From Diphasiastrum complanatum (Eukaryota; Streptophyta; Lycopodiopsida; Lycopodiales; Lycopodiaceae), in the NCBI GenBank assembly GCA_029204225.1, contig CM055102.1:46225820-46289819 (forward strand): a DNA stretch of 64,000 nucleotides. Direction: 5' to 3'. The translations under genes and the position numbers were made by a program. The notes beneath the pieces were generated by a model. It did no database searches, was not told the DNA's origin, and saw only the letters and a list, made by a program, of their open reading frames with translations. Of the stretch, positions 32,873 to 43,623 are shown in pieces. The number at the start of each line of letters is the position of its first letter. The stretch's first letter is position 1.

Positions 32873-35800
32873 ATGCACAAAAGAGCCATTCAGGAAATAT
32901 CAAAGATTCTGAATACTCTATTGCCTTGGCCACTATTCCTCCATATGATAGTAGCTCTATCTGCGGTGTGGTTGGCAGGATATCTTCAGTTCAATTTTCT
33001 TTTCTGCCTTCTTTCTGCTATTCTTTACCTTCACAGTGTAGATAGTTTGCAAAAGGAACGCCTAAAGTCACAGATCCAGCACAGGGTTCAGCAGGAGCAA
33101 ACCCTCAAACTACAAGTCACGAACACAGAAACAGCGACGTGGTTCAATGTCTTGTTGCAAGAGAGCTGGCCATCTTGGCTGGAGCGCTACCTTTCCAAAG
33201 CCGTGGCAGATTGCCTGCTCTTCAATTTAAATTGCTACAAACCCAGAGCTGTGCATAAGCTCTTGCTTGATCGGCTTCGTTTGGGAAGCTCACCTCCAGT
33301 GGTCCATTCTGTCAAAGTTTTCAGAAATTCGAACAGTGGAGATCATACCATTTTGGAAATTGATGTCTCCTTTGTGGCAGCTGAGGATATGAGACTTGAG
33401 CTAGCTGCATGTCTCAAGAAGGCATCAGTAGGGTTAGGAATGACAGCAAAGTTTTATGGCGACAATTTGATCATAAAGGGAAAGCTGAGACTAGGTTGTA
33501 AATTTGTGCCGTACTATCCATACGTGGGGGAATTGTCCGTGGCTTTTGTATCTGCACCAAACCTAAACCTTAGTGTTCGGCCTTTGTTATCGAACAGTGT
33601 GGATGTAAATGATCTGCCCGGGATTGCTTCATGGGTGGTATGAATTACTATCAACACCATATTCTGTTATTAAGATGTAGTTTTGTTTTTATTTCAATCC
33701 AGACTAATTCGCCTGTGATACAATATCAGGAAAGTTATGTAGAAAATTTTCTAAAGTAGAAAACACGAATTTTAAAATCTCGTGGACTTCAGCTTGAGGA
33801 GCACTATTCAGGCTGTGGAGACAGCCGGAAGCTTTGGTGCTAATGTCTTTTCTCTGGTGTTTTGCAATAGAGCAAAGCGCTTCAGGCAGCAATGGAGACA
33901 TGTATGGTGGAACCTTATCCCTTGAAGCTGGACTTAATCAGAATGTTTGGTGCAGAATACAATCTGGATATTGACAAAGGCGGAAATAATAAAAAGTTGC
34001 GACCTGGTATCCTTTAGCAGCTTCTTTGCCCATGGCTGAATTCCGTTTATCATTGGAATTTGTAGTGTCAATGACCTGATTTTGATCATAATACTAGTGC
34101 TAATGTAGTAGTAGATCATGCCACAACAGCTTTCTGCTGTATTTTATTCGTGGGTTTCCAATTCAGGCCTCTTTGTTGATGACAATACACTATTTTCTAT
34201 CTTTTCTAGATAAATTTGCTAATTCAAGTTGAAGTAATTTCATTTGACACAGTTTGTTCCTTGAAAAGCTCACATAGTGTTCTATCAAACCTCAGGCATT
34301 GCTAACGACAAAAGGGAAGCAAGCTTTGCTATTATAGAGATTTTGGAGGGCAAAGACTTGGTGGCGAAGGACAGATCGGGTCAAAATTAAATATTTGTTA
34401 TTTTTTGAAGCTCTTCCTGGTTACTGTAGGAGACTGGTTTTTGAGACGATCATGAAAATGACTTGTAACAGTTTGAACGCAAGTATCTTGTTTGTCATGT
34501 TGTTTAAGCCTTCTTCCGACATTGAAGAATTGTTTGGCACTCTACTGAAAGCCAATCTAGCTCCATATTTCTTACATGGGAACTTCTGTATTCCAGGTTT
34601 CTCTGATCCATATGTGAAGATAAAAATGGACAAAATCAAATTCATAACATCAGTCAAGAAGCAAACACTGAATCCTCATTGGCATGAGGTATTTCGAATT
34701 CACGTAACCAGTTGGCACCTACCGACAAAAGTATTTTTGAGGGTTCGTGATCGTGACATCTTTGGAAAAGATGATGAGCTCGTAAGTTCCAAAGCCTGAA
34801 TGAATAAATGTTGCATAGATTTCACCGATAAAGGATAGCTGTCAATTACAGTGTTCTTGGTCTTTTTTGAACTTTAGTTCTGTAGCATGCTTTGGGAAAC
34901 ACGGGGGGAGCTGACCCGGATATTGATGCTGTGAGTCTCGGGCACTAACTACAGCCTTTTGTACCCACAAAATCAGAATCCTTTATTGCATTAGGCTTCT
35001 ACCAAAACATATTTGTTATCAACACCTTCAAGTGCACCTCATTGTCATTTTGTTTTGTATTCATTTAAGATTAGCTTCATTCTCCTGTCGTTTATCGGTA
35101 ATTCTCTGTAGTCAGGAACCTTTTCCCTTTTGTACAGGTGGTTGTTGCATTTGGAGAAAATGTACGGTTTTAATTTGGGGGTCTTATCTTACGGTTTGGA
35201 CGTCTGCTGCAAACATGTACTTGACTGTATCGTTATTATATATGCTCCAGGAATTTCGCTGCATCCTTTGAAATATGAGGCTTTCTCCACGATCATGAAA
35301 AAACTGAAATTGAAATTGAAAAATGGTTCATACTCTGGACAAGTGTAGTAACGTTGCTTCTCGCTACCATTGCCAACACTAAAAGTGTGTGACTTGAAAT
35401 TGATCTCCTCATTGCTTGGACTTTCTTTCCTTATCGCTGAACTTAAGGTCTGTTTTTAGTGTGACTTGAAATTGATCTCCTCATTGCTTGGACCTTCTTT
35501 CCTTATAGCTGACCTTAACGTCTGTATCTCTATCTCTGCAGATTTTTGGGATTAGGGTTTAGGGTTCAGATTCGTGGAGTGGCTTTGACTTTATTCCAGC
35601 GCTAACAGAAAACTTATATTTTGGGAGGATACATAAGGTAATGGTGCTAGCTTAAATATATGAAATCGCTTGAATTGAAATGCACAGGGATGGCACGAAA
35701 TTGATCTCGTGCAGCTGCGAGGAGGTGATCGACATGACATGTGGCTAAAACTACATGATACCAAGTCAGGGCATCTTCATGTTGGTGTCACTGTAGTAGA

Positions 35801-36386
35801 GCCTGTGGCCAGATCGCCGCAAGTAGAGTCTGTTCCGGTTGGAGAAACTGCATCCCCCTCTGCACCTCCTGTGGCAAGTGGAACTCACAGTGGAACCACA
35901 GAAGTTAAGAATACAGTAGTGGTGGAAATGGATGCAGGAGTGTGTCCTAATTGTACAAATACCAAAAGGGCTTTAGCTGGAAATGTTGGAATCAGTGAGG
36001 GTGACTTGATGCTTACTGACGTGAAGGATATGACGAGCAGTTCTACAGCTGATCTTTCAAGCCAATCAACATCAAGCTCACTGAAAAAAGAGACGCTTGT
36101 CACTGACAACTTGGCAGGATTCCCTGGAGAGACTGAGCATGGAGCAGTTTCTCTTAATCAAACCGAGCTTCAACAGAATCGTCAAGTTAATGCAAACGAA
36201 ACTGAAAATGTAGTAAAAATAAAGCATGGAGCTTTTAGTTCTCTGTTTCGAAAGTTGAAAGAATCAAGATCTTATTCCTGTATAGAGCAGCATGAAATGA
36301 CACAAGATGGGTCTTATAACAGACGAGCTGTGAGTCTAAAGAAAATGCTCGGACACGTGCGTTCTAAAAATGCCAACACACTGTAA
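32873..36386 (+). CDS. NTMC2T6-like: SMP-C2 domain protein, NTMC2T6/synaptotagmin-like
   Basis: A five-exon gene: 32,873-33,637, 33,871-34,006, 34,296-34,379, 34,597-34,781 and 35,688-36,386. All introns are GT-AG and phases fit, giving about 622 residues. Residues 10-45 form a hydrophobic hairpin membrane anchor, then a short coiled coil, then an SMP lipid-transfer domain (about 75-270; SWPSWLERYL, DLPGIASW). A C2 domain (about 308-420) follows, with DRSGFSDPY, NPHWHEVF, RDRD and RGGDRHDMWLKL; its aspartates suggest calcium-dependent lipid binding. A Ser/Thr-rich tail ends in a basic segment. In plants this family tethers the ER to other membranes. The frame stays open upstream to 32,738, but acceptor-like sites at 32,766 and 32,856 make the ATG at 32,873 the best start. 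Confidence 0.85.
35387..35524 (+). repeat. 72-bp tandem duplication inside intron 4
   Basis: GTGTGACTTGAAATTGATCT begins units at 35,387 and 35,459, with only a few differences between copies. It lies within the 906-base intron of the SMP-C2 gene. Confidence 0.85.
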
Positions 36387-36749
36387 TATCCAAGATGGAA
36401 ATCATTCGGGGTTGATGTATGTTCCATTCAAGATGCTCGAAATCAAAATGATTCAAATGGCGAAGGTGTAAATCCTACGTCAACTGTTTTGATCAAAGAA
36501 GGCTCGAGGTCTATAAAATTGTGAAAACCTTCTAATTAATGCACGTGTTCCAGAAAATTCCAGTTTATTGTGGGAAAGCTATGCAGTCTTTCAGCAAATA
36601 CTCACAAATACTCAGAAAAGGTATAGGTATAAGAATTCATTTGAATGTATTTCTGCTTGGCTTCAATCTTACACCAGAAACGTGCTGAAGCTAGCTGAAA
36701 AGAAAGATTTTTGCTCATTATAACGCAAGTATTAAGATTAGAAGAAAAA
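36387..36749. other. 3' UTR of the host gene and spacer
   Basis: AT-rich sequence after the SMP-C2 stop with no further gene. No strong AATAAA was noted. The gypsy-C type LTR begins at about 36,750. Confidence 0.45.
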
Positions 36750-37245
36750 TTCGAATTAGAAAGCAATTGAAAACACAATCAAAAGCATTAGCAAGTAGTG
36801 AATAGCAAATGAGGATGCTTTTCTCCAAAAAATGGTAGAGTTTTCTCTTTTTCATTAAGCATGAAAATAGAGTACAAATGGTGTCTTTTTATAAACCGGG
36901 AAGGGCCTTGCCCCAAAATCCTATTGACTAATATTTACATTAATTCTATCCATTTCTTGGACCCAACTTGATCCAAGGGTCCACAGAAAGTACATTGGAA
37001 ATCACAAGATTCTTGTGAGTCCAAAATTGGACCCAACCTTAAAAAAGCAAACTCTAAGTTTAAAATTAACTTTGGGCCTCAAGTTTTATTTTAATTACAA
37101 AGGGGCCCAAGTATATTATTTTATTTACAACTTAACTTGTATGCTCATTGAGCCATGGGCTTATACGTGCAGGATGCCATGCCCTCGCAATACATTTTAT
37201 TGGTCGATTTTATTTATTTACAATGTGTTGGGAATACCCTCAACA
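36750..37245 (-). repeat. Gypsy C LTR fragment, inverted relative to 45,905-46,440
   Basis: The reverse complement matches 45,905-46,440 closely over about 500 bases, starting at the LTR edge (TGTTGAGGGTATTCCCAACA on the minus strand). The R/U5 end of the LTR is missing. It sits 3' of the minus-strand gypsy B pol remnant. Confidence 0.85.
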
Positions 37246-37249
37246 TAGC

Positions 37250-39878
37250 CTAAGGCCCAATGTTGGACTCACACGCACAAGATGCCAACTGGTCGCCTAT
37301 TTCTAATACTTCCGACTCTCTAATTCTGTTGTATAGTGTTTGGGCTTATTGTAGAAGTTTCTTGCCATATTCTAGAAAATTCCAAATCATACCTAGAATC
37401 GAACAACACCATTCCTAATGGAATAATCAATAACTATCTTCTCTTTGTGAGACTTCTTGGAATCTTGCTTTCCAAGATTATTTCTCAAAGTAGAGCTTTC
37501 TGCCATGACTTCTTGCCAAATGCGACTGAAAAATTCATCGATTCGACATAGGTCTCGTAGAGAAATATACAACTCGGATTGGAACTCAACAAAGCATAAC
37601 TGATTAACCTCTCCAATCCAGCTCAAAGCATCAGCACAAATTAATGTTGAATTCAAACTCCTAAATGAGTCCCAACCAACGGGCTTTATGACCCCTGAGG
37701 TCCGAGGCATCACATATAAATTTAAGAGATTCATGATCTGTCATAATCACGAATTTAGATCCGTACAAATAATGTCTCCACATATTTAACGCATGGCCAT
37801 GGATCAGACATCAAAAAATTCCTTCTCATAAGTAGAACACTACTTTGAACTGGGCCTACCATCCTAGTAAAGGAGTACACTCATCGCATAGTCACTAGCA
37901 TTCATTTCCACTGGGAAAGGTTTGCTAGGGTCCACTATGTGTAAGATCTTGATCAGAAATGATATGTCCCAAGTACTTGAGTTTTGTTTTAAAAAACTCA
38001 CACTTGGATCTTTAGCATAGAGCTTTGCGTGTCTTAGAATGTCTAAGATCGTACGCAAATGCGCTTGATGCTCCTCAAGAGTCTCTATCATATCAAAATG
38101 TCATCTAAAAATACTACCAAAAACTTTCCCAGATAAGGACGAAGGATACCGTTCATCATCTACTAATGAAAGGTCGTTGGGGTATTAGTTAGAAACTAAT
38201 GGCCATACTTAGAGCAAAAACCGGTTTTGAAAAAAGCCCCCTCATGGATTCTAATTTGATGGTACCCCGACCTAAGGTCCAATTTGGTGAAATACTTTGT
38301 ACTATTCAATCGGTCCATTAGGTCATCCATCCAAGGTAAGGGATAACAGTTCTTAATTGTCATTTTATTAAGCTTCTTATAATCGACACAAGGACATATA
38401 CCACCGTCTTTCTTGCTAGTTAATAGTACAAGAGACCCCCAAGGGAACTTACTGGGTCAAATATGGCCCCTATGTAATAACTCCTCAAGTTGCCTAGAAA
38501 CTTCATCTTCTTCCTTCGGGCTCATCCTGTAAGAAAACAACAATACAGGAGAGCTATCAGAGAGAAGATCTATGTGATGGCCTATGTTCCTAGAGGGGGG
38601 TAGACCCTCAGACAACTGCTCAGGGAATATGTGGCAGTCTACTCCTCCCTAATTCTTCTAAAAATTTTACTCTCATGTGTAGATTCTAAATTAGCATCTG
38701 AAAAAGACAAAGCTTTAGGAAAAGACGATACATCAATATTAAAAATTTGAGTAACAAATGCATCCATGTAACATTCATCTTTCAAATAACATAAATACGA
38801 GTGATACTCAAAATTTAACAAACATTGATTCACTTCATGAGCAATTACATACGGTAGTTCAAGCACATCGCCTTTAAGATGGACCATTGAGCCATTATGC
38901 AAGAAGGATAAACTATGAGTTACATAATCCTTCTTTATTGGATAAACTATGAGTTACATAATCCTTCTTTATCAAGGATAAACTATGAGTTACATAAAAA
39001 TTGCGGTATTAAAACAACAATTACTACAAATCAATTCATCCTTAAAGGACACATCGATGCAAGAAATTGAATAATTAACTGGTGCCTTGAAGGAACTGCC
39101 ACCCTTCTTCTTTTTCTTCAGGCAATCCTTAAAGAAGTGCCCCTTCTCCATGCAGGAGAAATATAACCCGTCACTTTTGGCTTTATGAAGTTAGCTCTCT
39201 CCAACCGAGGCCATTTCTTCTTCTTTCTTGATGGGGAAGTTGTGTCGACAACTTTTTCTTTGCGCTTTTTGAAAGAGGGGCCTGAAAAGGATTTGTTTTT
39301 GGATTCAAGCTTTTGGCTTTGTTGCTCTTTCCGGGTTACAGCGAGCGTGCCGTCAAAAAGCCTAGCGATGCACACCGCATCTTCAAGGGTCTGTGGCTGG
39401 TTACGACGGACCTCAAGTTGGTATTCCTTGGACAAGCCCAAAATCAAGTGAAGCTTAAGTAGAACTCCATCAATCCGGTTTACAAACCGTAAAGCTGCCT
39501 CTTAAAAATCTTATAAATACACATCCAAAGTCTTTGTTCCCATTTGCAATGTAGCAAACCGACGATAATATTTAAAATCGTCCAAGACCGACATAAATGC
39601 GGCCTTAAAAGCTACCTAGAAATCATCCCAAGTGGTCAAAACTTTAGCTCGCTGTTTGGAATCCTGCCAGTAGGAGTATGCTTTCTTGCATAGAAACATG
39701 ATGGTCGTGGCAATCCTAGAGCTATCTGGCAGATTGTGCATGGAAAAGTGGGAAGTCTACCGATCTAGCCATGCCAAGACAACGTCTTGGTGCCACGTGA
39801 GCATGGTGATTGGATGATGAATCCATAAGGGATAGCTCTCAAGGAGATGTCACGGTTGCTCAAGTTTGGTGCGTCATT
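37250..39878 (-). pseudogene. Gypsy B gag-pol remnant
   Basis: Minus-strand gypsy in broken frames: gag with LDDFKYYRRFATLQMG and RRNQPQTLEDAV (about 39,380-39,600), a knuckle whose first Cys is Tyr (Y-FS-C-MEKG-H-FFKD-C near 39,140), a linker/protease area (38,639-38,902), RT with [24 protein letters not shown] and catalytic FLDDILI (about 38,100-38,460), RNase H with NASDYAMSV (37,880) and ADALS followed by IGEVNQL (about 37,630). Integrase is absent; an LTR of gypsy-C type follows. Three 34-36-bp repeats occur at 38,906-39,000. Confidence 0.8.
38906..39000. repeat. Short tandem repeat, 34-36 bp, three copies
   Basis: GGATAAACTATGAGTTACAT starts units at 38,906, 38,940 and 38,976. The third copy is partial. 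Confidence 0.85.
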
Positions 39879-40169
39879 TGTTGGAATAGCAAAGTGGCGC
39901 CACAACCCACGCTCAAAAAAATCGCATAAGTAAAAGTGGGACTTTGTTCAAAGTGGATATAAGTGGAAAATGTCCAAGTGTTTAATGTCCCTTGGTACCA
40001 GCCCCTTTGCGGGTAAGGAGGAGCACTTGGAGTCGTGGGTGGCTATGCGTCCGGGGATGGGATCCCAGAACGCGGCGCACATAAGGGACAAAAGGCTACT
40101 TGATTTTGGTGCAACCTATGAATCAAAAAGGTTAAGTTGTATCCGTTGAAGGCCCACCGAATTTCTACA
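39879..40169 (+). repeat. TRIM LTR 1 (291 bp)
   Basis: The shortest copy. It lacks the roughly 31-base internal duplication (a second GGTGCAA..CCAAAAAGGTTAA unit) carried by LTRs 2 and 3, and has a short insertion (GATATAAGTG) near 39,955. Confidence 0.88.
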
Positions 40170-40215
40170 TGGTATCAGAGTAGGCACCTTGACTTGTGCC
40201 CCACTTTGAGGGGGG
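40170..40215 (+). other. TRIM internal part 1: primer site and purine tract
   Basis: 46 bases. TGGTATCAGAG matches the initiator-Met primer-site type, with divergence afterwards (TAGGCACC). The 3' end is TTGAGGGGGG, a polypurine tract touching the next LTR. Confidence 0.88.
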
Positions 40216-40535
40216 TGTTGGAATAGCAAAGTGACACCACAATCCACGCTCAAAGAAATCCCATAAGTAGAAGTGAGACTTCGTTCAAAGTGGAAAATGT
40301 CCAAAAATTTAATGTCCCCTGGTACCAGCCCCTTTGCGGGTAAGGGGGAGCACTTGGAATTGTGGGTGGCTATGTGTCTGGGGACGGGATCCCGGAACGC
40401 GGCTCACGGGAGGGGGCAGAAGGCTCGGTGATTTTGGTGCAACCTCTGAACCAAAAAGGTTAAGTTGCATCATGGTGCAATCTCTAAACCAAAAAGGTTA
40501 ATTTGTATCCGTTGAAGGCCCACCGAATTCCTACA
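40216..40535 (+). repeat. TRIM LTR 2 (320 bp)
   Basis: Closer to LTR 3 than to LTR 1. It shares the internal duplication with LTR 3, so those two probably arose from one later exchange. Confidence 0.88.
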
Positions 40536-40581
40536 TGGTATCAGAGTAGGCACCTTGACTTGTGCCCCACTTTGAGGGGGG
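40536..40581 (+). other. TRIM internal part 2: primer site and purine tract
   Basis: Same 46-base content as the first internal part, identical by eye. Confidence 0.88.
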
Positions 40582-40901
40582 TGTTGGAATAGCAAAGTGG
40601 CACCACAATCCACGCTCAAAGAAATCCCATAAGTAGAAGTGAGACCTCGTTCAAAGTGGAAAATGTCCAAAAATTTAATGTCCCCTAGTACCAGCCCCTT
40701 TGTGGGTAAGGGGGAGCACTTGGAATTGTGGGTGGCTATGTGTCTGGGGACGAGATCCCAGAACGCGGCTCATGGGAGGGGGCAGAAGGCTCGGTGATTT
40801 TGGTGCAACCTCTGAACCAAAAAGGTTAAGTTGCATCATGGTGCAATCTCTGAACCAGAAAGGTTAATTTGTATCCCTTGAAGGCCCATCGAATTCCTAC
40901 A
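40582..40901 (+). repeat. TRIM LTR 3 (320 bp)
   Basis: Ends CCTACA and is followed by CATT, the candidate target duplication, and not by a primer site, so it is the true 3' end of the array. Confidence 0.88.
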
Positions 40902-40905
40902 CATT

Positions 40906-41608
40906 GGATGCATAGGTGATGTTTGTCTACTTGTTGGTGTTTTATCTTTCGGTGATAATATTTGGGTACATTGGACCTATATGGATATAGGTGACATGGG
41001 TTGTATCATGGGAGATGGTACAAATCCTGATGGCATGGACTAAATTATAGTTGATTTTTATCCAATATGCCTTGTGATTGTGACTAACAAGGATGGAGTG
41101 TCATGTACTCTTAGTACATTAGAGGTTATCAGTGCAAAACTGATCAGTAGGGATTTCACATTCCTCACTTAAAGCCCAACACTTTCAATGGACAAAGGAA
41201 CCAAAATGGGCCATCACACTAAAACTTGTCACTCTCAACATTTTTATGTGTGACTTCCAAAGCTGGAAAATCTTCATAGGGACATTCTCTAAAGTCAGGA
41301 TACATTAACGAGAAAGATGAGCTATTGCCTGCAGTTGTTTCTAAATAGGCCTCAATCTTTGTTAGAGTCACAATTAGACTAGTGAAACAAAAAGAAAAAA
41401 TTTATGCTGGACTCTAACCCGTAACCTTGAATACATCAAAATCCTGGCTTGCAAGTCTGCCATCCCTGATATTAGCTGCCTGGACATATGATGCACTTAT
41501 GTTATGAGAATTTATCGATGAATATTTTTTCACCTTATTCTGAGCAAGACCACTGAGAACATCTAAATAAGTATTTTCCCTTTCGAGCTTTACAAGAAAT
41601 AATTGTTA
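40906..41608. other. Intergenic or retroelement debris
   Basis: No gene recognised on either strand. It lies where the rest of gypsy C's 5' LTR would be expected but does not match the 3' LTR. Confidence 0.45.
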
Positions 41609-41757
41609 AAGAAGTAGTGTTAGTGGTGGTAGAGTTAGACGAAAAGTAGGGAACTAACTAAAAGTAGCATCTATGCATAGTTAGGTGCATATCCAGTGAA
41701 CTAACCCTGGTTGACAGGCGGGAGGGCTACTACGACAGCAGATATTAGGCCCTACAG

Positions 41758-41775
41758 TGGTGCCGTTGCCGGGGA
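41758..41775 (+). other. Gypsy C primer-binding site (tRNA-Asp type)
   Basis: TGGTGCCGTTGCCGGGGA starts one base after the LTR end CCTACA. It is one mismatch from the TGGCGCCGTTGCCGGGGA site that primes Athila-type elements. Confidence 0.8.
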
Positions 41776-42081
41776 TAGGCTTCCACTAACTAGTGTAGTT
41801 GCATTTTAGCTATTTCTTGCTTTTTAGAGTAGTTTTAGGTAGATTTTTGGGTGTTTAGAGTTAGTTTTCTGTATTTTTCTGTGTTGGACTGTTCACAGCT
41901 AGCAGAAGAGGTGTGAGAGGGTAGAAGAGGCCCTGAACAGCCTCTAAGGGTCTGAAACCCAAACCAACCAGCCAAAAAAACCAAAAAACACACCAATTTA
42001 TATTTTGGAGGGAAAAAGAGCCTAAAATGTCATCAGATTTTAATATCTCCAAAACCAGTGAGAGTTAACCCTTGCATGACT

Positions 42082-42564
42082 GCCAGTAAGAAAACAGTTG
42101 AAGCTAGCAGATCAGATTGGGAACACAAGTTGCATGCTGCTCTGTGGACATTCAGGACAACATATAAAGGAAGCACTGATCAAACACCCTTCCAATTGGT
42201 ATGTGGTCAGGATGCTATGATGCCAGTAGAGTTTTTAGTCCCTTCATTAAGGATTGCCACAACACAACGTCTTAATGAATTTAAATCTCTACAACTATGC
42301 CACAAAGCTCTGCATAAACTCTGTGAAACACGCTTACTAGTTGTGCATGCACTGACAGCTGAAAAGAAAAGACGCAAAGCATGGCACGATTGCAGGTTAC
42401 AAAAGAAGGATCTTCCTTCCAAAGATTTGGTCCTGATGTATAAAACCAAGGCGATCAAGGAAAAATTAAAATTCACAGGTGAAGGTCCTTATCGGATCAA
42501 GGAAATTCTTGATCATGGAGCCGTGAATCTAGGAAAAGCTATTCTACTAGGCCATCACAACTAG
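42082..42564 (+). pseudogene. Gypsy C integrase C-terminal half
   Basis: An open frame with the post-catalytic integrase region: DWEHKLHAALWTFRTTYKG, TPFQLVCGQDAMMPVEF, then a basic helix and KLKFTGEGPYRIKEI of the GPY/F-like module. The catalytic D-D-E core is missing because the element joins its leader directly to this point. It aligns residue by residue with 63,630-64,000. Confidence 0.85.
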
Positions 42565-43623
42565 ATCTAGGAAGATTAAGCCAAATCAAGCTAGATCCAT
42601 CAAGATTCAGCCAGATCTGGCAAGATCAGAGAAATCCATCAAGATCCAAGAGGGATCTAGATCCAAATAAGATCAAGAGGGAAGCAGATCATCAGATTAT
42701 GCCAATAAGTCCCCCAATTTGCAAATCAAAGACCCCGATCTTAGTAACTATGGCAAATTAAGGACAAATTTTACACAAAATTGATGGATCTGTCACCAAA
42801 TATCTATTAAAACTTCTAGAGAACTACCAACAGTCAGATCTAATATGGATGAAGCAGATTACCAGTTTGCAAAAGTTAAAAATCAGAGAATCTCAAGATC
42901 TAGTCAAAAAACACTCTAAAAGAGCACGTTTTTTATGATTTTTGGAGATCCCCTGGGAGATAACTCTTGAATCTTGGACAGTTACTAGATCTGACCCAGA
43001 TGAGTTTTTGATGGAGAAATCATCATTTTTGTGTGTATGCAAGCATTCCCAGAAGCTGAATCTTCAGAATCTTCACAGAGCATCAAGATCATTAAATCAA
43101 CCTTCGCAAGGGGCACAAATGGCATTAGAGCAGTGAAATTAGCCTGCCTGCATGGTCTGATCTTGAAAATTCAACCACAGGAATATGTTGTGCGAGCATT
43201 CACTCCCTGCGAGGATTGAACCCTCGCAGATTGTCGAAATCCTCGCAGAACCTTTGCAGGGCAATCAAATCACCTTTTGAACTCTTGTAGACTTTTTTGA
43301 GGTCTTAGAATTTTGTGAAGAAGGTCCCTACCAAAATTTGGGTGGAACTGAGCAAGAGAAGGTGGATCTCACCTAATATGCACTCTAAATTCTACTATAT
43401 AAGGGCTGAATTCGAGTCATTTGTCACCTTTGCTGGCGAAGCTCTACTCAAATTTTCATTGAAATTTATACGTTCTCTGAATGCGACCCAAAATTTACAC
43501 AAGCCATCATCTACATACAGTTCTCACCATCCAACACTTGTTATTCACTATTTTTCTTGTTCCCACTTCTTTTTACCTTTCCCACCGTTTCAACGTTTTC
43601 GCACTCTAACTAGCACTACTAAC

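Larger units (their letters stand above)
39879..40901 (+). mobile_element. TRIM-like miniature LTR element with three tandem LTRs
   Basis: LTR (39,879-40,169), 46-base internal part, LTR (40,216-40,535), 46-base internal part, LTR (40,582-40,901). Each LTR starts TGTTGGAATAGCAAAG and ends CCTACA or TCTACA. Each internal part starts with a primer site TGGTATCAGAGTAGGCACC and ends with a purine tract TTGAGGGGGG. There is no coding capacity. CATT flanks both ends (39,875-39,878 and 40,902-40,905) as a likely short target duplication. This is the architecture of terminal-repeat retrotransposons in miniature, multiplied by LTR-LTR recombination. Confidence 0.88.

Noticed and set aside
35032-35348. 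Plus-strand frames between exons 4 and 5 of the SMP-C2 gene
   Set aside because: They lie in an intron whose two ends join an intact C2 reading; no C2-like content of their own.
39990-40090. Possible 5S rRNA-like promoter (Cassandra-type TRIM)
   Set aside because: Words such as TACCAGC and GGATCCCAGAAC recall 5S rRNA, but order and spacing are wrong and no A-box/C-box pair is present.
39879-40901. Satellite or CRISPR-like direct repeat array
   Set aside because: Units have LTR ends, primer sites and purine tracts and occur only three times; there are no short repeat-spacer units.
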